A stretch of DNA of 64,000 bases from a virus. The translations under genes and the position numbers were made by a program. The DNA is taken from the IMG/VR virus record IMGVR_UViG_3300048672_000386, positions 1 to 64,000 of that record. One strand, written 5' to 3'. This document shows, one piece after another, positions 34,847 to 42,573 of this stretch (position 1 is its first letter; each line of letters opens with the position of its first letter). Below the pieces are notes generated by a model that ran no database searches, was not told the DNA's origin, and saw only the letters and a program-made list of their open reading frames with translations.

Positions 34847-35071
34847 TTATTCTACTAAATATTGAGTACCTTTCAAATTCCTTAACTTATGAAACTTACT
34901 AATTGCAACCTCCACATCACAAGTTTGACTAATGCTACAATTAATATTATTAAAATCAAAACAAACAAAAGCAACATTCCAAAGTATTGCCTTCTCTTTA
35001 GCTTCAATAATGGCTTTATCAATATCAGTACCAGCCAAAAATGTAACTGTAATACATATATTACTTTTCAT
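34847..35071 (-). CDS. Small protein of unknown function
   Basis: A 74-residue protein at the end of the leftward early region, with an alternating beta/helix pattern. Its start overlaps the previous stop by ATGA, so it is probably co-translated. No family recognised. Confidence 0.5.
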   Translation of the reverse strand: MKSNICITVTFLAGTDIDKAIIEAKEKAILWNVAFVCFDFNNINCSISQTCDVEVAISKFHKLRNLKGTQYLVE

Positions 35072-35256
35072 ACTTTAATCTCCTCAAAGTTATTCATAAA
35101 ATCTTCCTTAGTTCTACTAAAGAAAACACCAGTTTCATCACCAGTATAAAAGATATGTTCCACCCATTCTCTAGTTACTTCATCTTTATGATTAATAATA
35201 CCCAAACAAGTGTAGACATTTCCAGACTTTTTGTCTTTGAATAGTTTATTTTTCAT
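35068..35256 (-). CDS. Small beta-rich protein of unknown function
   Basis: A 62-residue protein ('SGNVYTCLGIINHKDEVTREWVEHIFYTGDETGVFFSRTKEDF') with the look of a small SH3-like DUF1653-type phage protein. No catalytic residues seen; overlaps the next gene by 4 nt. Confidence 0.5.
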   Translation of the reverse strand: MKNKLFKDKKSGNVYTCLGIINHKDEVTREWVEHIFYTGDETGVFFSRTKEDFMNNFEEIKV

Positions 35257-35289
35257 TTTTTAGACTACAAAGGTAGTTAATAACAAGTG

Positions 35290-35349
35290 CTACAGTGTGC
35301 ATACTAGCATAGCAAGTATAAATACTCCTATGTTTAAGATAGCTTTCAT
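35290..35349 (-). CDS. Tiny hydrophobic peptide
   Basis: A 19-residue frame (MKAILNIGVFILAMLVCTL) starting in an ATGA overlap with the previous gene. It is essentially one membrane helix. Such short peptides can regulate membrane proteins or lysis; existence is suggested only by the overlap. Confidence 0.35.
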   Translation of the reverse strand: MKAILNIGVFILAMLVCTL

Positions 35350-35816
35350 ACTTTCTCCGATTTAATAGCTTCAATCCAAGCTTCTATAGTAGCTATAGCT
35401 TCTTGAAGGTCTTTAACTTGGTCTTTAGTACCACGTTTACCTGTTGCAACTAGCTTTTTAACAGCATGGTGTTGATAACTGTTAAGTCCGAACATCTCTG
35501 ATACCATATAGATGTCCAAATGTGTGAAGTTTGGAACTTTAGCAAAGTAATGTGGAAACTTTGTTAGGTTTTTTGGAATGTTTCTTTCAAAAGTTTCAAC
35601 TGGTTTTTCAACTGGAATCTTTTTAAGTTCTTCAATAAATTCAAGTTGTTCTCTAAGTTCCTTAGCCACAGAAGATTCTTCTTTAAAAGTTTCCCAAGCT
35701 TGTTTGTAACTTTCACGTTCTCCCTTTGTTGAACTTAGCTGGTCTTCATCCTCCTCTTCTAGCAAAGTTTCTCCAAACTCTTTTAAACATTTTCTTATTT
35801 TAGTAAACAATTTCAT
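35346..35816 (-). CDS. DUF3310-like (SaV-like) phage protein
   Basis: A 156-residue protein: the N-terminal 75 residues are charged coiled coil, and the C-terminal half ('FPHYFAKVP...HLDIYMVSEMFGLNSYQHHAVKKL...DQVKDLQEAIATIEAWI') follows the DUF3310/SaV-like pattern common in phage nucleotide metabolism regions. The molecular role of that family is not firmly known. Confidence 0.6.
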   Translation of the reverse strand: MKLFTKIRKCLKEFGETLLEEEDEDQLSSTKGERESYKQAWETFKEESSVAKELREQLEFIEELKKIPVEKPVETFERNIPKNLTKFPHYFAKVPNFTHLDIYMVSEMFGLNSYQHHAVKKLVATGKRGTKDQVKDLQEAIATIEAWIEAIKSEKV

Positions 35817-35864
35817 TTCCTATCTCCAAACTTTATTAAAAACCATCCTTGTTTGATTAGTCCT

Positions 35865-36191
35865 TTACTTATTCCATAGAATTGTCAGACACAGTTCCTC
35901 AAGTTCTATGAACAAGCTTACTTTAAAATTATATGGTTCAGCCTGTAGTGTATCCGCTAGTTTACCAAGTATAAGGTCATACTGTTCAATTGTTTGTAGA
36001 TACTTTCCTAGAAAGTCTGGAACTTTAGAGGCTTTTAAAGTGTATTCAAAGTTACCTCGTAAAGCTATTTTGTGTAAATAGTTAAGTAAGTTGGGTAGCA
36101 GTGTTTCTACTTGGGATATATACAAGTCTTGTTCTTCTTGCCTCTTTGCAATTGCTAAGTTTCGTAGACTATTTACATTTATTTCTGTCAT
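35865..36191 (-). CDS. Small helical protein of unknown function
   Basis: A 108-residue helical protein between the RlpA-like gene and the DUF3310-like gene. No motif, membrane segment or family recognised. Start preceded by GGAGAT. Confidence 0.5.
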   Translation of the reverse strand: MTEINVNSLRNLAIAKRQEEQDLYISQVETLLPNLLNYLHKIALRGNFEYTLKASKVPDFLGKYLQTIEQYDLILGKLADTLQAEPYNFKVSLFIELEELCLTILWNK

Positions 36192-36223
36192 TTCTTATCT
36201 CCGATTGCTGTTATAAAGTAATA

Positions 36224-36616
36224 TTAAACTAAAGCCCAAGCCTTAGCACAGCTTATTCTCTTCTTCGGTTTGTAAATCACCTTACTTTTCAAACTAACTA
36301 CCCCTTTCTTAGTAAACTTTAGTTTCTTAGCAACTATCTTACTAACATCAAGGTCTCTCCCATATTTACCAAAAGACCCTTTGTCATTAATACACACTTT
36401 GGTAGTCTTACCATTGTAAGATAATTGCAAAATAGTACCAAACTTATACTTATTACTAGCAGCAGTATTCTTAAATGGACTGAAAACTTCACCACTAGCA
36501 GTCTTCTTCCCTGTAAAACCTTGATGGTAAAAGGAAGTCTTTACTGTTGTTGCTTCTGAAAGTGAAGTTACACTCATAACCAAGATAGCTACACCAATAC
36601 TTTGTAAGATTTTCAT
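36224..36616 (-). CDS. RlpA-like lytic transglycosylase, endolysin candidate
   Basis: A 130-residue protein with an N-terminal signal or signal-arrest segment (residues 4-22, 'LQSIGVAILVMSVTSLSEA') and a double-psi beta-barrel. Motifs are 'TSFYHQGFTGKKTASGE', 'NTAASNKYKFGTILQL' and 'NDKGSFGKYGRDLDVS', which match the RlpA core including the catalytic Asp. It would cut glycan strands in the periplasm. No holin or spanin is adjacent, so host Sec export or a signal-arrest-release mode is likely. Lysis is an inference; it could instead help DNA entry or conjugation. Confidence 0.8.
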   Translation of the reverse strand: MKILQSIGVAILVMSVTSLSEATTVKTSFYHQGFTGKKTASGEVFSPFKNTAASNKYKFGTILQLSYNGKTTKVCINDKGSFGKYGRDLDVSKIVAKKLKFTKKGVVSLKSKVIYKPKKRISCAKAWALV

Positions 36617-36634
36617 GTTATGTTCCTAATTAAT

Positions 36635-36664
36635 AAGAAAAGTACAGGTTACTATACTTTTCTT
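36635..36664. terminator. Intrinsic terminator hairpin
   Basis: A perfect 10-bp stem (AAGAAAAGTA / TACTTTTCTT) with a 10-nt loop between the RlpA-like gene and the upstream HTH-like gene, ending in a T-rich arm. Confidence 0.5.
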
Positions 36665-36678
36665 AAGTTCAGCTTAAT

Positions 36679-36912
36679 TCATAAGTTTGTAATATCAGTC
36701 ATAGGTCTTCCACCTTTAGGTCTATTAAACCACCATTCTTCAAACCAACTAAGTTCCCAAGCTTCTGCATTTGGATGCTTCTTATCTATAAACTTTGTAC
36801 CATCTGGTTCAGGAAACTTATAATGTTTAGCTTTACGGTGATTTTTCCAATATCTCCAAAGGTCTATTGGTATGTTAAGTTCTTTACGAAGTTCTTTGGC
36901 TGTTAGTAGCAT
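36679..36912 (-). CDS. Small helix-turn-helix-like protein
   Basis: A 77-residue basic, Trp-rich protein. The N-terminus ('LLTAKELRKELNIPIDLWRYWKNHRK') resembles AlpA/excisionase-type winged helix proteins, so it may bind DNA or help packaging (Nu1-like head). It directly follows the TSCPD-like gene. Assignment low. Confidence 0.5.
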   Translation of the reverse strand: MLLTAKELRKELNIPIDLWRYWKNHRKAKHYKFPEPDGTKFIDKKHPNAEAWELSWFEEWWFNRPKGGRPMTDITNL

Positions 36913-36914
36913 AA

Positions 36915-37808
36915 CTAACTACACTTGCTGTAGCCACAGCTAGTACAGGTAGGGCAGCCATCCATGATGATAAGTTGGTCTCCACAGTCGGGGCAAGGAT
37001 TAGTTATAACATGAGGAAACTCTATAGAAGCAGACTTCATAGCTATTATAGTATGTAAGTCCTCTAAAGGTTTTGAAACATAATCTAACCAAGCACTAGC
37101 ATTTTCCTCTTCTGTAGCTGGTCTTTCGTGACTACTTTGTGAAAGTGGTATAGAGTTTTCAGGGTGTTCTTGTTTATAAGCCTCCATTCTTTTGTCAATA
37201 TCATTATGTATGCACTGGTTTTCTTCCCATCTTAGACACTCCTTATTAAACACTTCAATAACTAATCCAATCTCGGCAACTAGCCCATTAACAAACCTAG
37301 GCTTATCAGGGACTTTGGATAAGTATGGACTTTCAGTATCACAACTTTCTTTAAAGTTGTCTATTAAAGATTGTAATGAAGTTCCTGTTTCTATAGCAGT
37401 ACGAAATGCTGTACTAATAGTTACAGTTAAAGCATTTAGCCACTTAATATCTTTAACATCTTTAGTATTAAAGAAGATTTCATAAGGAAACTTTTTTCCT
37501 TCATACTCGATAGCATTAAGCCGCACATATAAAGCATGATTAGCATAAGGAGGTTTTAGTCTCCACTCGTTGTCTAGACGAAGTGGTCGTTTTAGCTCTG
37601 GTTTAATTATTAATCTTGTAGCTTCTGCTGATTTTGCATCTATAACTTTAGAAGCTTCAAAGTCTTCCAGTTCTTCTAACTGTTGAATTAAAGTATCCGT
37701 AGGATTAATATAAGTAACACCTTGTTCATCAGGAGTTTTATGGACTCCTTCCTCTGTAACTACTTTGTAACTTATAATTTTCTTTGTAACCTTTACTGGT
37801 TCGTTCAT
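36915..37808 (-). CDS. TSCPD domain protein, like class II ribonucleotide reductase C-terminus
   Basis: A 297-residue protein. Residues about 80-170 ('ALYVRLNAIEYEGKKFPYEIFFNTKD' and 'AFRTAIETGTSLQSLIDNFKE') match the TSCPD domain at the end of NrdJ, and the last 25 residues form the NrdJ-type zinc ribbon (CPDCG, GCPTC, SCGYSKC). Catalytic barrel and radical-site motifs are missing, so it cannot reduce nucleotides alone. It may work with a separate NrdJa-like protein or a host enzyme. Confidence 0.7.
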   Translation of the reverse strand: MNEPVKVTKKIISYKVVTEEGVHKTPDEQGVTYINPTDTLIQQLEELEDFEASKVIDAKSAEATRLIIKPELKRPLRLDNEWRLKPPYANHALYVRLNAIEYEGKKFPYEIFFNTKDVKDIKWLNALTVTISTAFRTAIETGTSLQSLIDNFKESCDTESPYLSKVPDKPRFVNGLVAEIGLVIEVFNKECLRWEENQCIHNDIDKRMEAYKQEHPENSIPLSQSSHERPATEEENASAWLDYVSKPLEDLHTIIAMKSASIEFPHVITNPCPDCGDQLIIMDGCPTCTSCGYSKCS

Positions 37809-37818
37809 CTTCTTTTCC

Positions 37819-38067
37819 TTATCTTTGATATTGTATTAATGGTTTCTGGTTTTCTTCTAATTTCCAAGGTATAAGTTCTTGGCAAGAAGTACATTGTTTA
37901 TAATTAAGGCTAGAAAAACTAGCAAGTTTACTGCTATTACACTTAGGACATCGTTTCTTTTCCTCTTCTGGTTGGATTATTATGTGATAAAGTTCAAGAA
38001 GTTTCTCTTCGGAAAGAGAACTGAACTTTGTGTTACTTATGAGTTTGACTAGAACACTTTTGTTCAT
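37819..38067 (-). CDS. Small zinc-ribbon protein
   Basis: An 82-residue protein. The C-terminal half has a zinc ribbon with two CxxC pairs ('CPKCNSSK' and 'CTSCQEL'), and the N-terminus is helical. The start MNKSVL is fixed by a TAATG overlap with the preceding gene's stop. Could bind nucleic acid. Confidence 0.6.
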   Translation of the reverse strand: MNKSVLVKLISNTKFSSLSEEKLLELYHIIIQPEEEKKRCPKCNSSKLASFSSLNYKQCTSCQELIPWKLEENQKPLIQYQR

Positions 38068-38234
38068 TAAGTATCCCATTCATAGTCAAAACCTTCTTTA
38101 GAACAGGTTAGTGTTACATATTTACCTTTTCTATCATCATAGATTTTGATAGTAAATTCGTTGACAATTTCATCTCCTAAACATTGGTCGTAAATATCTT
38201 GTAAAACTTCCATTAAACCTTTTACCGAGTTCAT
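38067..38234 (-). CDS. Small acidic protein of unknown function
   Basis: A 55-residue protein (starts MNSVKGLMEVLQDIYDQ) with a helix followed by a beta hairpin. It is translationally coupled to the zinc-ribbon gene by a TAATG overlap. Function unknown. Confidence 0.5.
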   Translation of the reverse strand: MNSVKGLMEVLQDIYDQCLGDEIVNEFTIKIYDDRKGKYVTLTCSKEGFDYEWDT

Positions 38235-38245
38235 TTTTTAATCTC

Positions 38246-39070
38246 CTACTTATTATTTTTCATAAATTGTTTAACAAAATCCTTCAAGTCTTGTGGCATA
38301 TTACTTTTCTCAACTATCCAAACAAGGTAATTTTTATCTGTCTTAATTAAAGTTTCTAAGGAAACCAGAGTGTACTTACCAAAGGTTAGCTTATGCTCCT
38401 TAGTGTAGCTATCTTGTTGTATTAAACGTGGTAACTTAACACCATGTTTACTACCACATGGTTGTGTACATTGCTCTATTAGTTTCTCAAAAGAGTCAAG
38501 CTCAGGTGCAACTTCCAAGATTTTCAGTAGGATTAAGTAACAGAGTTTGCAGTCCTGTAAAGCACTATGTGCATTAGTAATAAGTTCCTTTGCTTCTTCT
38601 GGGTAGTATCTTTCAATTAAACCTGTTAGGGTATTTACACCTTTAGTACCTGCTCCGCTTTGTTTTGTTAGATACTTGATTGCTAGTTCTTTTGTACAGA
38701 TAAGTTTCACATCTGGTTTTGTTACCATTTGCCAATCAAACATAATGTTATGACCTATTAGGTAGGTAACATCAGTTGGGAACTTAAAGGTACTTATACA
38801 AGGAGAACCTTTTAAGTTTTCTTTAGTGAAACCATTAACTTCGGAAGCCTTTGGGCTAAAGTCACCTTTTGGCATAAAGGTTTGGTGGAAAGCCAAAGCA
38901 CCATACTCCATATCTTGTATAGTTAAAGCAGAATACTTCTTAGCATCTACTTTGTATCTTGCTTGTTCTAAGCTTCTTTTAAAATCAATTTCAAAGAAGG
39001 CAATCTCACACGCTTCACCTAGAGGTGGTAAGCCGCTAGTCTCAGTATCAAGTATAATAGCTTTAGTCAT
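38246..39070 (-). CDS. DnaQ-like 3'-5' exonuclease
   Basis: A 274-residue DEDD exonuclease. Motif I is 'AIILDTETSGLP', motif II is 'IGHNIMFDWQMV' and motif III is 'NAHSALQDCKL', giving the H-x4-D end of the DEDDh type. It probably proofreads or trims 3' ends in phage replication. The start is set at MTKAI, because the TAATGATG overlap with the upstream gene and GGAG support it. C-terminal 80 residues are not recognised. Confidence 0.85.
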   Translation of the reverse strand: MTKAIILDTETSGLPPLGEACEIAFFEIDFKRSLEQARYKVDAKKYSALTIQDMEYGALAFHQTFMPKGDFSPKASEVNGFTKENLKGSPCISTFKFPTDVTYLIGHNIMFDWQMVTKPDVKLICTKELAIKYLTKQSGAGTKGVNTLTGLIERYYPEEAKELITNAHSALQDCKLCYLILLKILEVAPELDSFEKLIEQCTQPCGSKHGVKLPRLIQQDSYTKEHKLTFGKYTLVSLETLIKTDKNYLVWIVEKSNMPQDLKDFVKQFMKNNK

Positions 39071-39671
39071 CATTAATCTCCATAGTGGTAAAAGAAAGAA
39101 GTGCTTTAGCATGAAGTTCTGCGGCTTCTTTGTTTAGATGAAGAAGCCCTCTTTGTAAAAAGAACTCATTAGCTACTATTTGTCTTGAGTAACTATAGCA
39201 CGCTACTTTAGAACTTGTGGAAATACCTAAGTCAACTAAATAGACTTTTGCACCTTCTTCTGGGGCAATTCTCAAAGGTTCAGGAACATCATAGTTACCA
39301 ATTCTTATTGTTTTTTGTTTTCTTCGATAACTTACTTCTTTAAACCAAGCAGGATTTGTATAACAAGTCTCAAAGACTTTATATGTTCTTTCTTTAAACT
39401 CCCAGCGTTCCCAAGGTTTATCAGTCTCCATAGCATCTTGAGCATATAAGAGCATAAGTTCTGCATGGGGGTGTTTATTGGAACTATACTGGTTAATCTC
39501 TTTTACAGCTAGTAACTGTTGTGGGCTATACCATTTAAGTATAGGAGCTATTGCAATGTTTTTAGCTTTAATAACTGTAACACCTACTAAATTTCTACAA
39601 TCCACTTCATGCTCCACTACACCTTCTTTATTACAAAAAGGTATTCTTACAGGTTGACCTTTCTTAAACAT
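39063..39671 (-). CDS. Phage protein of unknown function
   Basis: A 202-residue protein resembling common phage early proteins with the segment 'ELMLLYAQDAMETDKPWERWEF' and 'KQKTIRIGNYDVPEPLR'. The N-terminal 60 residues are an SH3-like beta part. No enzyme motif. It overlaps both neighbours by a few bases. Confidence 0.6.
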   Translation of the reverse strand: MFKKGQPVRIPFCNKEGVVEHEVDCRNLVGVTVIKAKNIAIAPILKWYSPQQLLAVKEINQYSSNKHPHAELMLLYAQDAMETDKPWERWEFKERTYKVFETCYTNPAWFKEVSYRRKQKTIRIGNYDVPEPLRIAPEEGAKVYLVDLGISTSSKVACYSYSRQIVANEFFLQRGLLHLNKEAAELHAKALLSFTTMEINDD

Positions 39672-39933
39672 AATCTTCCCCTTTTAATATATTAAAATAA
39701 TCTTTCTCAAGTTCTTTTAGCAAAGAATCTTCAATTAACCAGTTATACGGATACCCCATAAGATTTATTACTCCAACAATTTCATTTGGTACTATACGGA
39801 TAGTTGCAACCTCAAAACTTTGTTTAACTTCTGGACTTTCAAGAGTTCCTTTTTCAAACTGTTGATGATAGCCAGTTACTTCTGCTTCATATTCTTTACC
39901 ATTTAGATAGATGGTTGTTGTGAACCTTGCCAT
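39664..39933 (-). CDS. Small beta-rich protein of unknown function
   Basis: An 89-residue protein. The start at MARFTTT overlaps the stop of the preceding membrane protein by TAATG, so the longer upstream frame is unlikely. No family recognised. Confidence 0.55.
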   Translation of the reverse strand: MARFTTTIYLNGKEYEAEVTGYHQQFEKGTLESPEVKQSFEVATIRIVPNEIVGVINLMGYPYNWLIEDSLLKELEKDYFNILKGEDYV

Positions 39934-40223
39934 TATATTGCTCCAAGGATTAGGAAAGTTACAAGACCTGCGGCTAAGCCTAATGAAACCATTTTCCAAG
40001 TTTTAATAGACTTAATAAGATGATACTGTTTACTATGGGAAGCTTGGTAGTCTTTATAGACTTTATCAAGTGTTTCTTTTGTTTTACTATGCTCAAGTTG
40101 CGAAGTTCTTAACAGTCTTCGGCTTGTTGTTAGTTCTGTTAATAAGTTTGGAACTAACTTTGCATAGAAGTCTACTTCATTATCTTCTAAGGATGCTATT
40201 AGGTCTACTGTTTTGTTTGTCAT
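39933..40223 (-). CDS. Coiled-coil protein with C-terminal membrane anchor
   Basis: A 96-residue protein: charged coiled coil (about 10-70) and a C-terminal hydrophobic helix ('MVSLGLAAGLVTFLILGAI'). This layout fits a tail-anchored inner-membrane protein; a spanin or phage exclusion role is possible but unproven. First gene after the operator-promoter at 40261-40297. Confidence 0.6.
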   Translation of the reverse strand: MTNKTVDLIASLEDNEVDFYAKLVPNLLTELTTSRRLLRTSQLEHSKTKETLDKVYKDYQASHSKQYHLIKSIKTWKMVSLGLAAGLVTFLILGAI

Positions 40224-40260
40224 GGGGGTTTCCTTTTTTGGTTGGTTAATTGGATTAAGG

Positions 40261-40297
40261 AATGGGTATTATAGCATAGGGAATACCCATTTGTCAA
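40261..40297 (-). promoter_or_regulatory. Near-consensus promoter overlapped by inverted-repeat operator
   Basis: Minus strand TTGACA (40292-40297), 18-nt spacer, and extended -10 TGCTATAAT with its TATAAT at 40268-40273. A perfect 10-bp inverted repeat (AATGGGTATT at 40261-40270, AATACCCATT at 40282-40291) covers the -10 and spacer, ideal for a dimeric repressor. It would drive the 40223-to-34847 leftward genes. No regulator for it is identified. Confidence 0.75.
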
Positions 40298-40307
40298 ATT
40301 TATTTAG

Positions 40308-41027
40308 TTAATGGTTTTCTATTCTGTTCTTTGCAATGTTAAAGTAACTAAGGTCTTTCTCTATACCTATGAAGTTACGGTTAAGGTTCTTGCAAGCCAC
40401 TCCAACTGTGCCACTTCCCATTGTATTATCTAAGATAGTTTCACCTTCATTTGTGTAAGTCTTGATAAGGTATTCCATTAAGGCTACTGGTTTCTGGGTT
40501 GGGTGTAACCCACGTTCTCTAGGTATTCTCTGCACACTAGAAGGACACCTTAACTCTGGAACTTGTAGAATACCTATACCTTCTTGTGTTCCATATACAG
40601 AATCTTTCCTACCACTATCTATTGTAGTTGTTATCTTTCCTTTTCGACTTCCAATCCTTTCTTGTTTTTGTTGATTATAGGTTAATTTACCTAAGCCGAA
40701 TACTAAGACATTTTCATGCTCCTTCATAGGTTGGTACTTAACTGTTGCAAAGTTAGAGCCTCCGTCTTTCTGCCAAATCCACTCATACTTAAACCACTGT
40801 AAGTTACTTGCTACTAAGATACTTGTAAAAGGCTGACTAGCAGTTAGAACTATCGCCCCATTATCCTTAATAACCCTCTTATACTGCTCCCACAAAGGTT
40901 CAAAAGGTATAACTGTGTCCCACTTACAAGCTGTAGTTCCATAAGGCAAATCACAAAGTATCATGTCGATACTACCAGTTGGGATGTTTTTCATTTCTTC
41001 TAGGCAATCGCCGTGTATTAGTTTCAT
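40308..41027 (-). CDS. DNA methyltransferase (N4-C or N6-A type)
   Basis: A 239-residue methyltransferase. It has the catalytic motif 'CDLPYGTTACKWD' (D/N-P-P-Y type, here DLPY, about residues 25-37), a C-terminal SAM-binding motif 'DNTMGSGTVGVAC', and 'HPTQKPVALMEYLI' of the N6_N4_Mtase family. No target-recognition domain of usual size is visible and no restriction partner is nearby, so it probably methylates phage DNA to evade host restriction. Confidence 0.9.
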   Translation of the reverse strand: MKLIHGDCLEEMKNIPTGSIDMILCDLPYGTTACKWDTVIPFEPLWEQYKRVIKDNGAIVLTASQPFTSILVASNLQWFKYEWIWQKDGGSNFATVKYQPMKEHENVLVFGLGKLTYNQQKQERIGSRKGKITTTIDSGRKDSVYGTQEGIGILQVPELRCPSSVQRIPRERGLHPTQKPVALMEYLIKTYTNEGETILDNTMGSGTVGVACKNLNRNFIGIEKDLSYFNIAKNRIENH

Positions 41028-41632
41028 TGTTTTTCCTTTGTTGGGAGGTGGATTATATTTTGTTTAACAAGTTCTTCTACATAGTCTTGCCAAAGTTTTA
41101 AGTTACCATTCCAAGCATAGAGTGGATTGATAGTTATTTGCTTACGTTTCTTTAGGTCTAATACTAACCCTACTTTCTTTAAATCTGAGATAGCCTTAGT
41201 AACACCAGAAGCATCTATTCCAAGGGAACTAGCTATTAGCTTATGTTCCATAAATATAGTACAACTGTTTCTGCTTGATTCTAAGACTGCTAAGTAGTGT
41301 AACAATTCATTCCATACCTTTAAAGCTACTAAAGATGTTAATTGTCTAGTTGCATAGTTAGTGCCACTGAATAAATAGATACCCTCCACTTCCGTCTCTA
41401 TTTTGATGTTGTTATGAACTTTGTTATAAATAGGATACTCCGTCTGAATAGCCAGCTTTTCAGCTCTTAAAGCATCTTCTTTACTTTGGAAGTTTTCTAC
41501 CGAAATTCTAGCAACTAATTCAAACCATTCAGCAGTTCTGCTATGTTGAGAAAGTCTAACTAAGGCAGAGGAGCTTATCCCGACATATAGTAAAGTTCCG
41601 CTACTGTCGAAGTGCCTATATAACTGTGTCAT
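41024..41632 (-). CDS. GIY-YIG nuclease domain fused to RepL-like winged helix
   Basis: A 202-residue protein. Residues 1-75 are a GIY-YIG domain ('LYRHFDSSGTLLYVGIS', then Arg in 'RLSQH', Glu in 'RAEKLAI' and Asn in 'IYNKVHN'). Residues about 95-180 match RepL-type winged helix proteins ('MEHKLIASSLGIDASGVTKAI' and 'ITINPLYAWNGNLKLW'). RepL proteins start plasmid replication, and the nuclease domain could provide nicking. The ATG at 41632 follows TTTGGAG. Starts overlap the methyltransferase by ATGA. Confidence 0.75.
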   Translation of the reverse strand: MTQLYRHFDSSGTLLYVGISSSALVRLSQHSRTAEWFELVARISVENFQSKEDALRAEKLAIQTEYPIYNKVHNNIKIETEVEGIYLFSGTNYATRQLTSLVALKVWNELLHYLAVLESSRNSCTIFMEHKLIASSLGIDASGVTKAISDLKKVGLVLDLKKRKQITINPLYAWNGNLKLWQDYVEELVKQNIIHLPTKEKQ

Positions 41633-41633
41633 T

Positions 41634-42074
41634 TTAAGCTCCAAAATCTAGCTTAGTACAAGCTTCTTGCCATAGTTTAAGCTTCCCATTCCAAGCACAT
41701 TTAGGATTTATAGTAATTAACCCCCTTTTATGTTCAAGAACTATCCCAACTTCTGTCAGCTCTTTAATAGCCTTGCAAACTTCTGGTGTTACACAACCAA
41801 TAGCTTTAGCGAGTTTAGCTTGTGTGCTATAGACTGTACTTCCATTTCTATTAGTCGGTTCAATCGACAGTAAGTATAGTAATTGTTGATAAACTCTGTG
41901 TGCCGTGATAGTCTTTAGTTCTCTAAGTAAAGCATTAGCATAAGAGAACTGGAAGATGAAACTATCTTTATAACCTGTAGGGTCTAAAGACATAACAGCC
42001 TTTAGCCTTGTTCCGCTTGGTATCTTCATATTGTTATTCCCGTCAAAATATGGTAAACTATCTTTCGTTGACAT
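41634..42074 (-). CDS. RepL-like winged helix protein
   Basis: A 146-residue protein sharing the C-terminal winged-helix block with its downstream neighbour ('ITINPKCAWNGKLKLWQ'), plus 'STQAKLAKAIGCVTPEVCKAI'. It is about the size of plasmid RepL/firmicute replication proteins. It is the first gene behind the promoter at 42111-42138. The two genes are tandem paralogues, one with and one without a GIY-YIG head. Confidence 0.75.
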   Translation of the reverse strand: MSTKDSLPYFDGNNNMKIPSGTRLKAVMSLDPTGYKDSFIFQFSYANALLRELKTITAHRVYQQLLYLLSIEPTNRNGSTVYSTQAKLAKAIGCVTPEVCKAIKELTEVGIVLEHKRGLITINPKCAWNGKLKLWQEACTKLDFGA

Positions 42075-42110
42075 CTTTTCTATCCTTTTAGGTTTGTTTG
42101 GTTACGACCT

Positions 42111-42138
42111 ATTATACTAGCACAGAAAAGTATGTCAA
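42111..42138 (-). promoter_or_regulatory. Sigma-70 promoter of the RepL-like operon
   Basis: Minus strand TTGACA (42133-42138), 16-nt spacer and TATAAT (42111-42116), both perfect, upstream of the RepL-like gene. Confidence 0.75.
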
Positions 42139-42214
42139 CACCTATTTTCAAAGTTTGTAAGTACCTGTTTTCTAAGAACTTTTTAACACTCCCCTCTATA
42201 GAACTTTTAAAGCC

Positions 42215-42376
42215 CTAAAAACTCCAATCCAAAACCATCCACCACCCAATCGCATCCAGCACTCCCGATACAACTATCAAAACAATCGCATCTTTTATCT
42301 TATCTTTATTCAGTATCATACTGAATGTTTGGTTAGTTGCAATTAAGCAAAGTAATAAACAAGCTAGTTGAATCAT
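42215..42376 (-). CDS. Small membrane protein, two hydrophobic segments
   Basis: A 53-residue protein starting in an ATGA overlap. It has two hydrophobic segments ('LACLLLCLIAT' and 'AIVLIVVSGVLDAIGWWMVL') separated by a charged turn, as in small holins or anti-defence membrane peptides. Function unknown. Confidence 0.5.
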   Translation of the reverse strand: MIQLACLLLCLIATNQTFSMILNKDKIKDAIVLIVVSGVLDAIGWWMVLDWSF

Positions 42377-42573
42377 TTTGTTTCTCCAAGTTTAAGTTTC
42401 AGGTTTCTGTTTTGTCTTTTTAGTCTTTTCTTTTCTGCTTTGTTAAGTCTTTTAGCTATTGTTTCCTTGTTAGGGGGAAGTTCTGCTAGAGATTTTCTAT
42501 CTTTTTGTTTCTTAATATGCTTTCTTGGTAATGTCGCTAATAAGTAAGCAGCTAGTAATGAACTATGTTTCAT
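42373..42573 (-). CDS. Small basic protein
   Basis: A 66-residue protein, with Lys/Arg-rich C-terminus ('KAEKKRLKRQNRNLKLKL'). The start MKHSSLL is preferred, as GGAG lies 7 nt upstream. Perhaps nucleic-acid binding. Confidence 0.5.
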   Translation of the reverse strand: MKHSSLLAAYLLATLPRKHIKKQKDRKSLAELPPNKETIAKRLNKAEKKRLKRQNRNLKLKLGETK

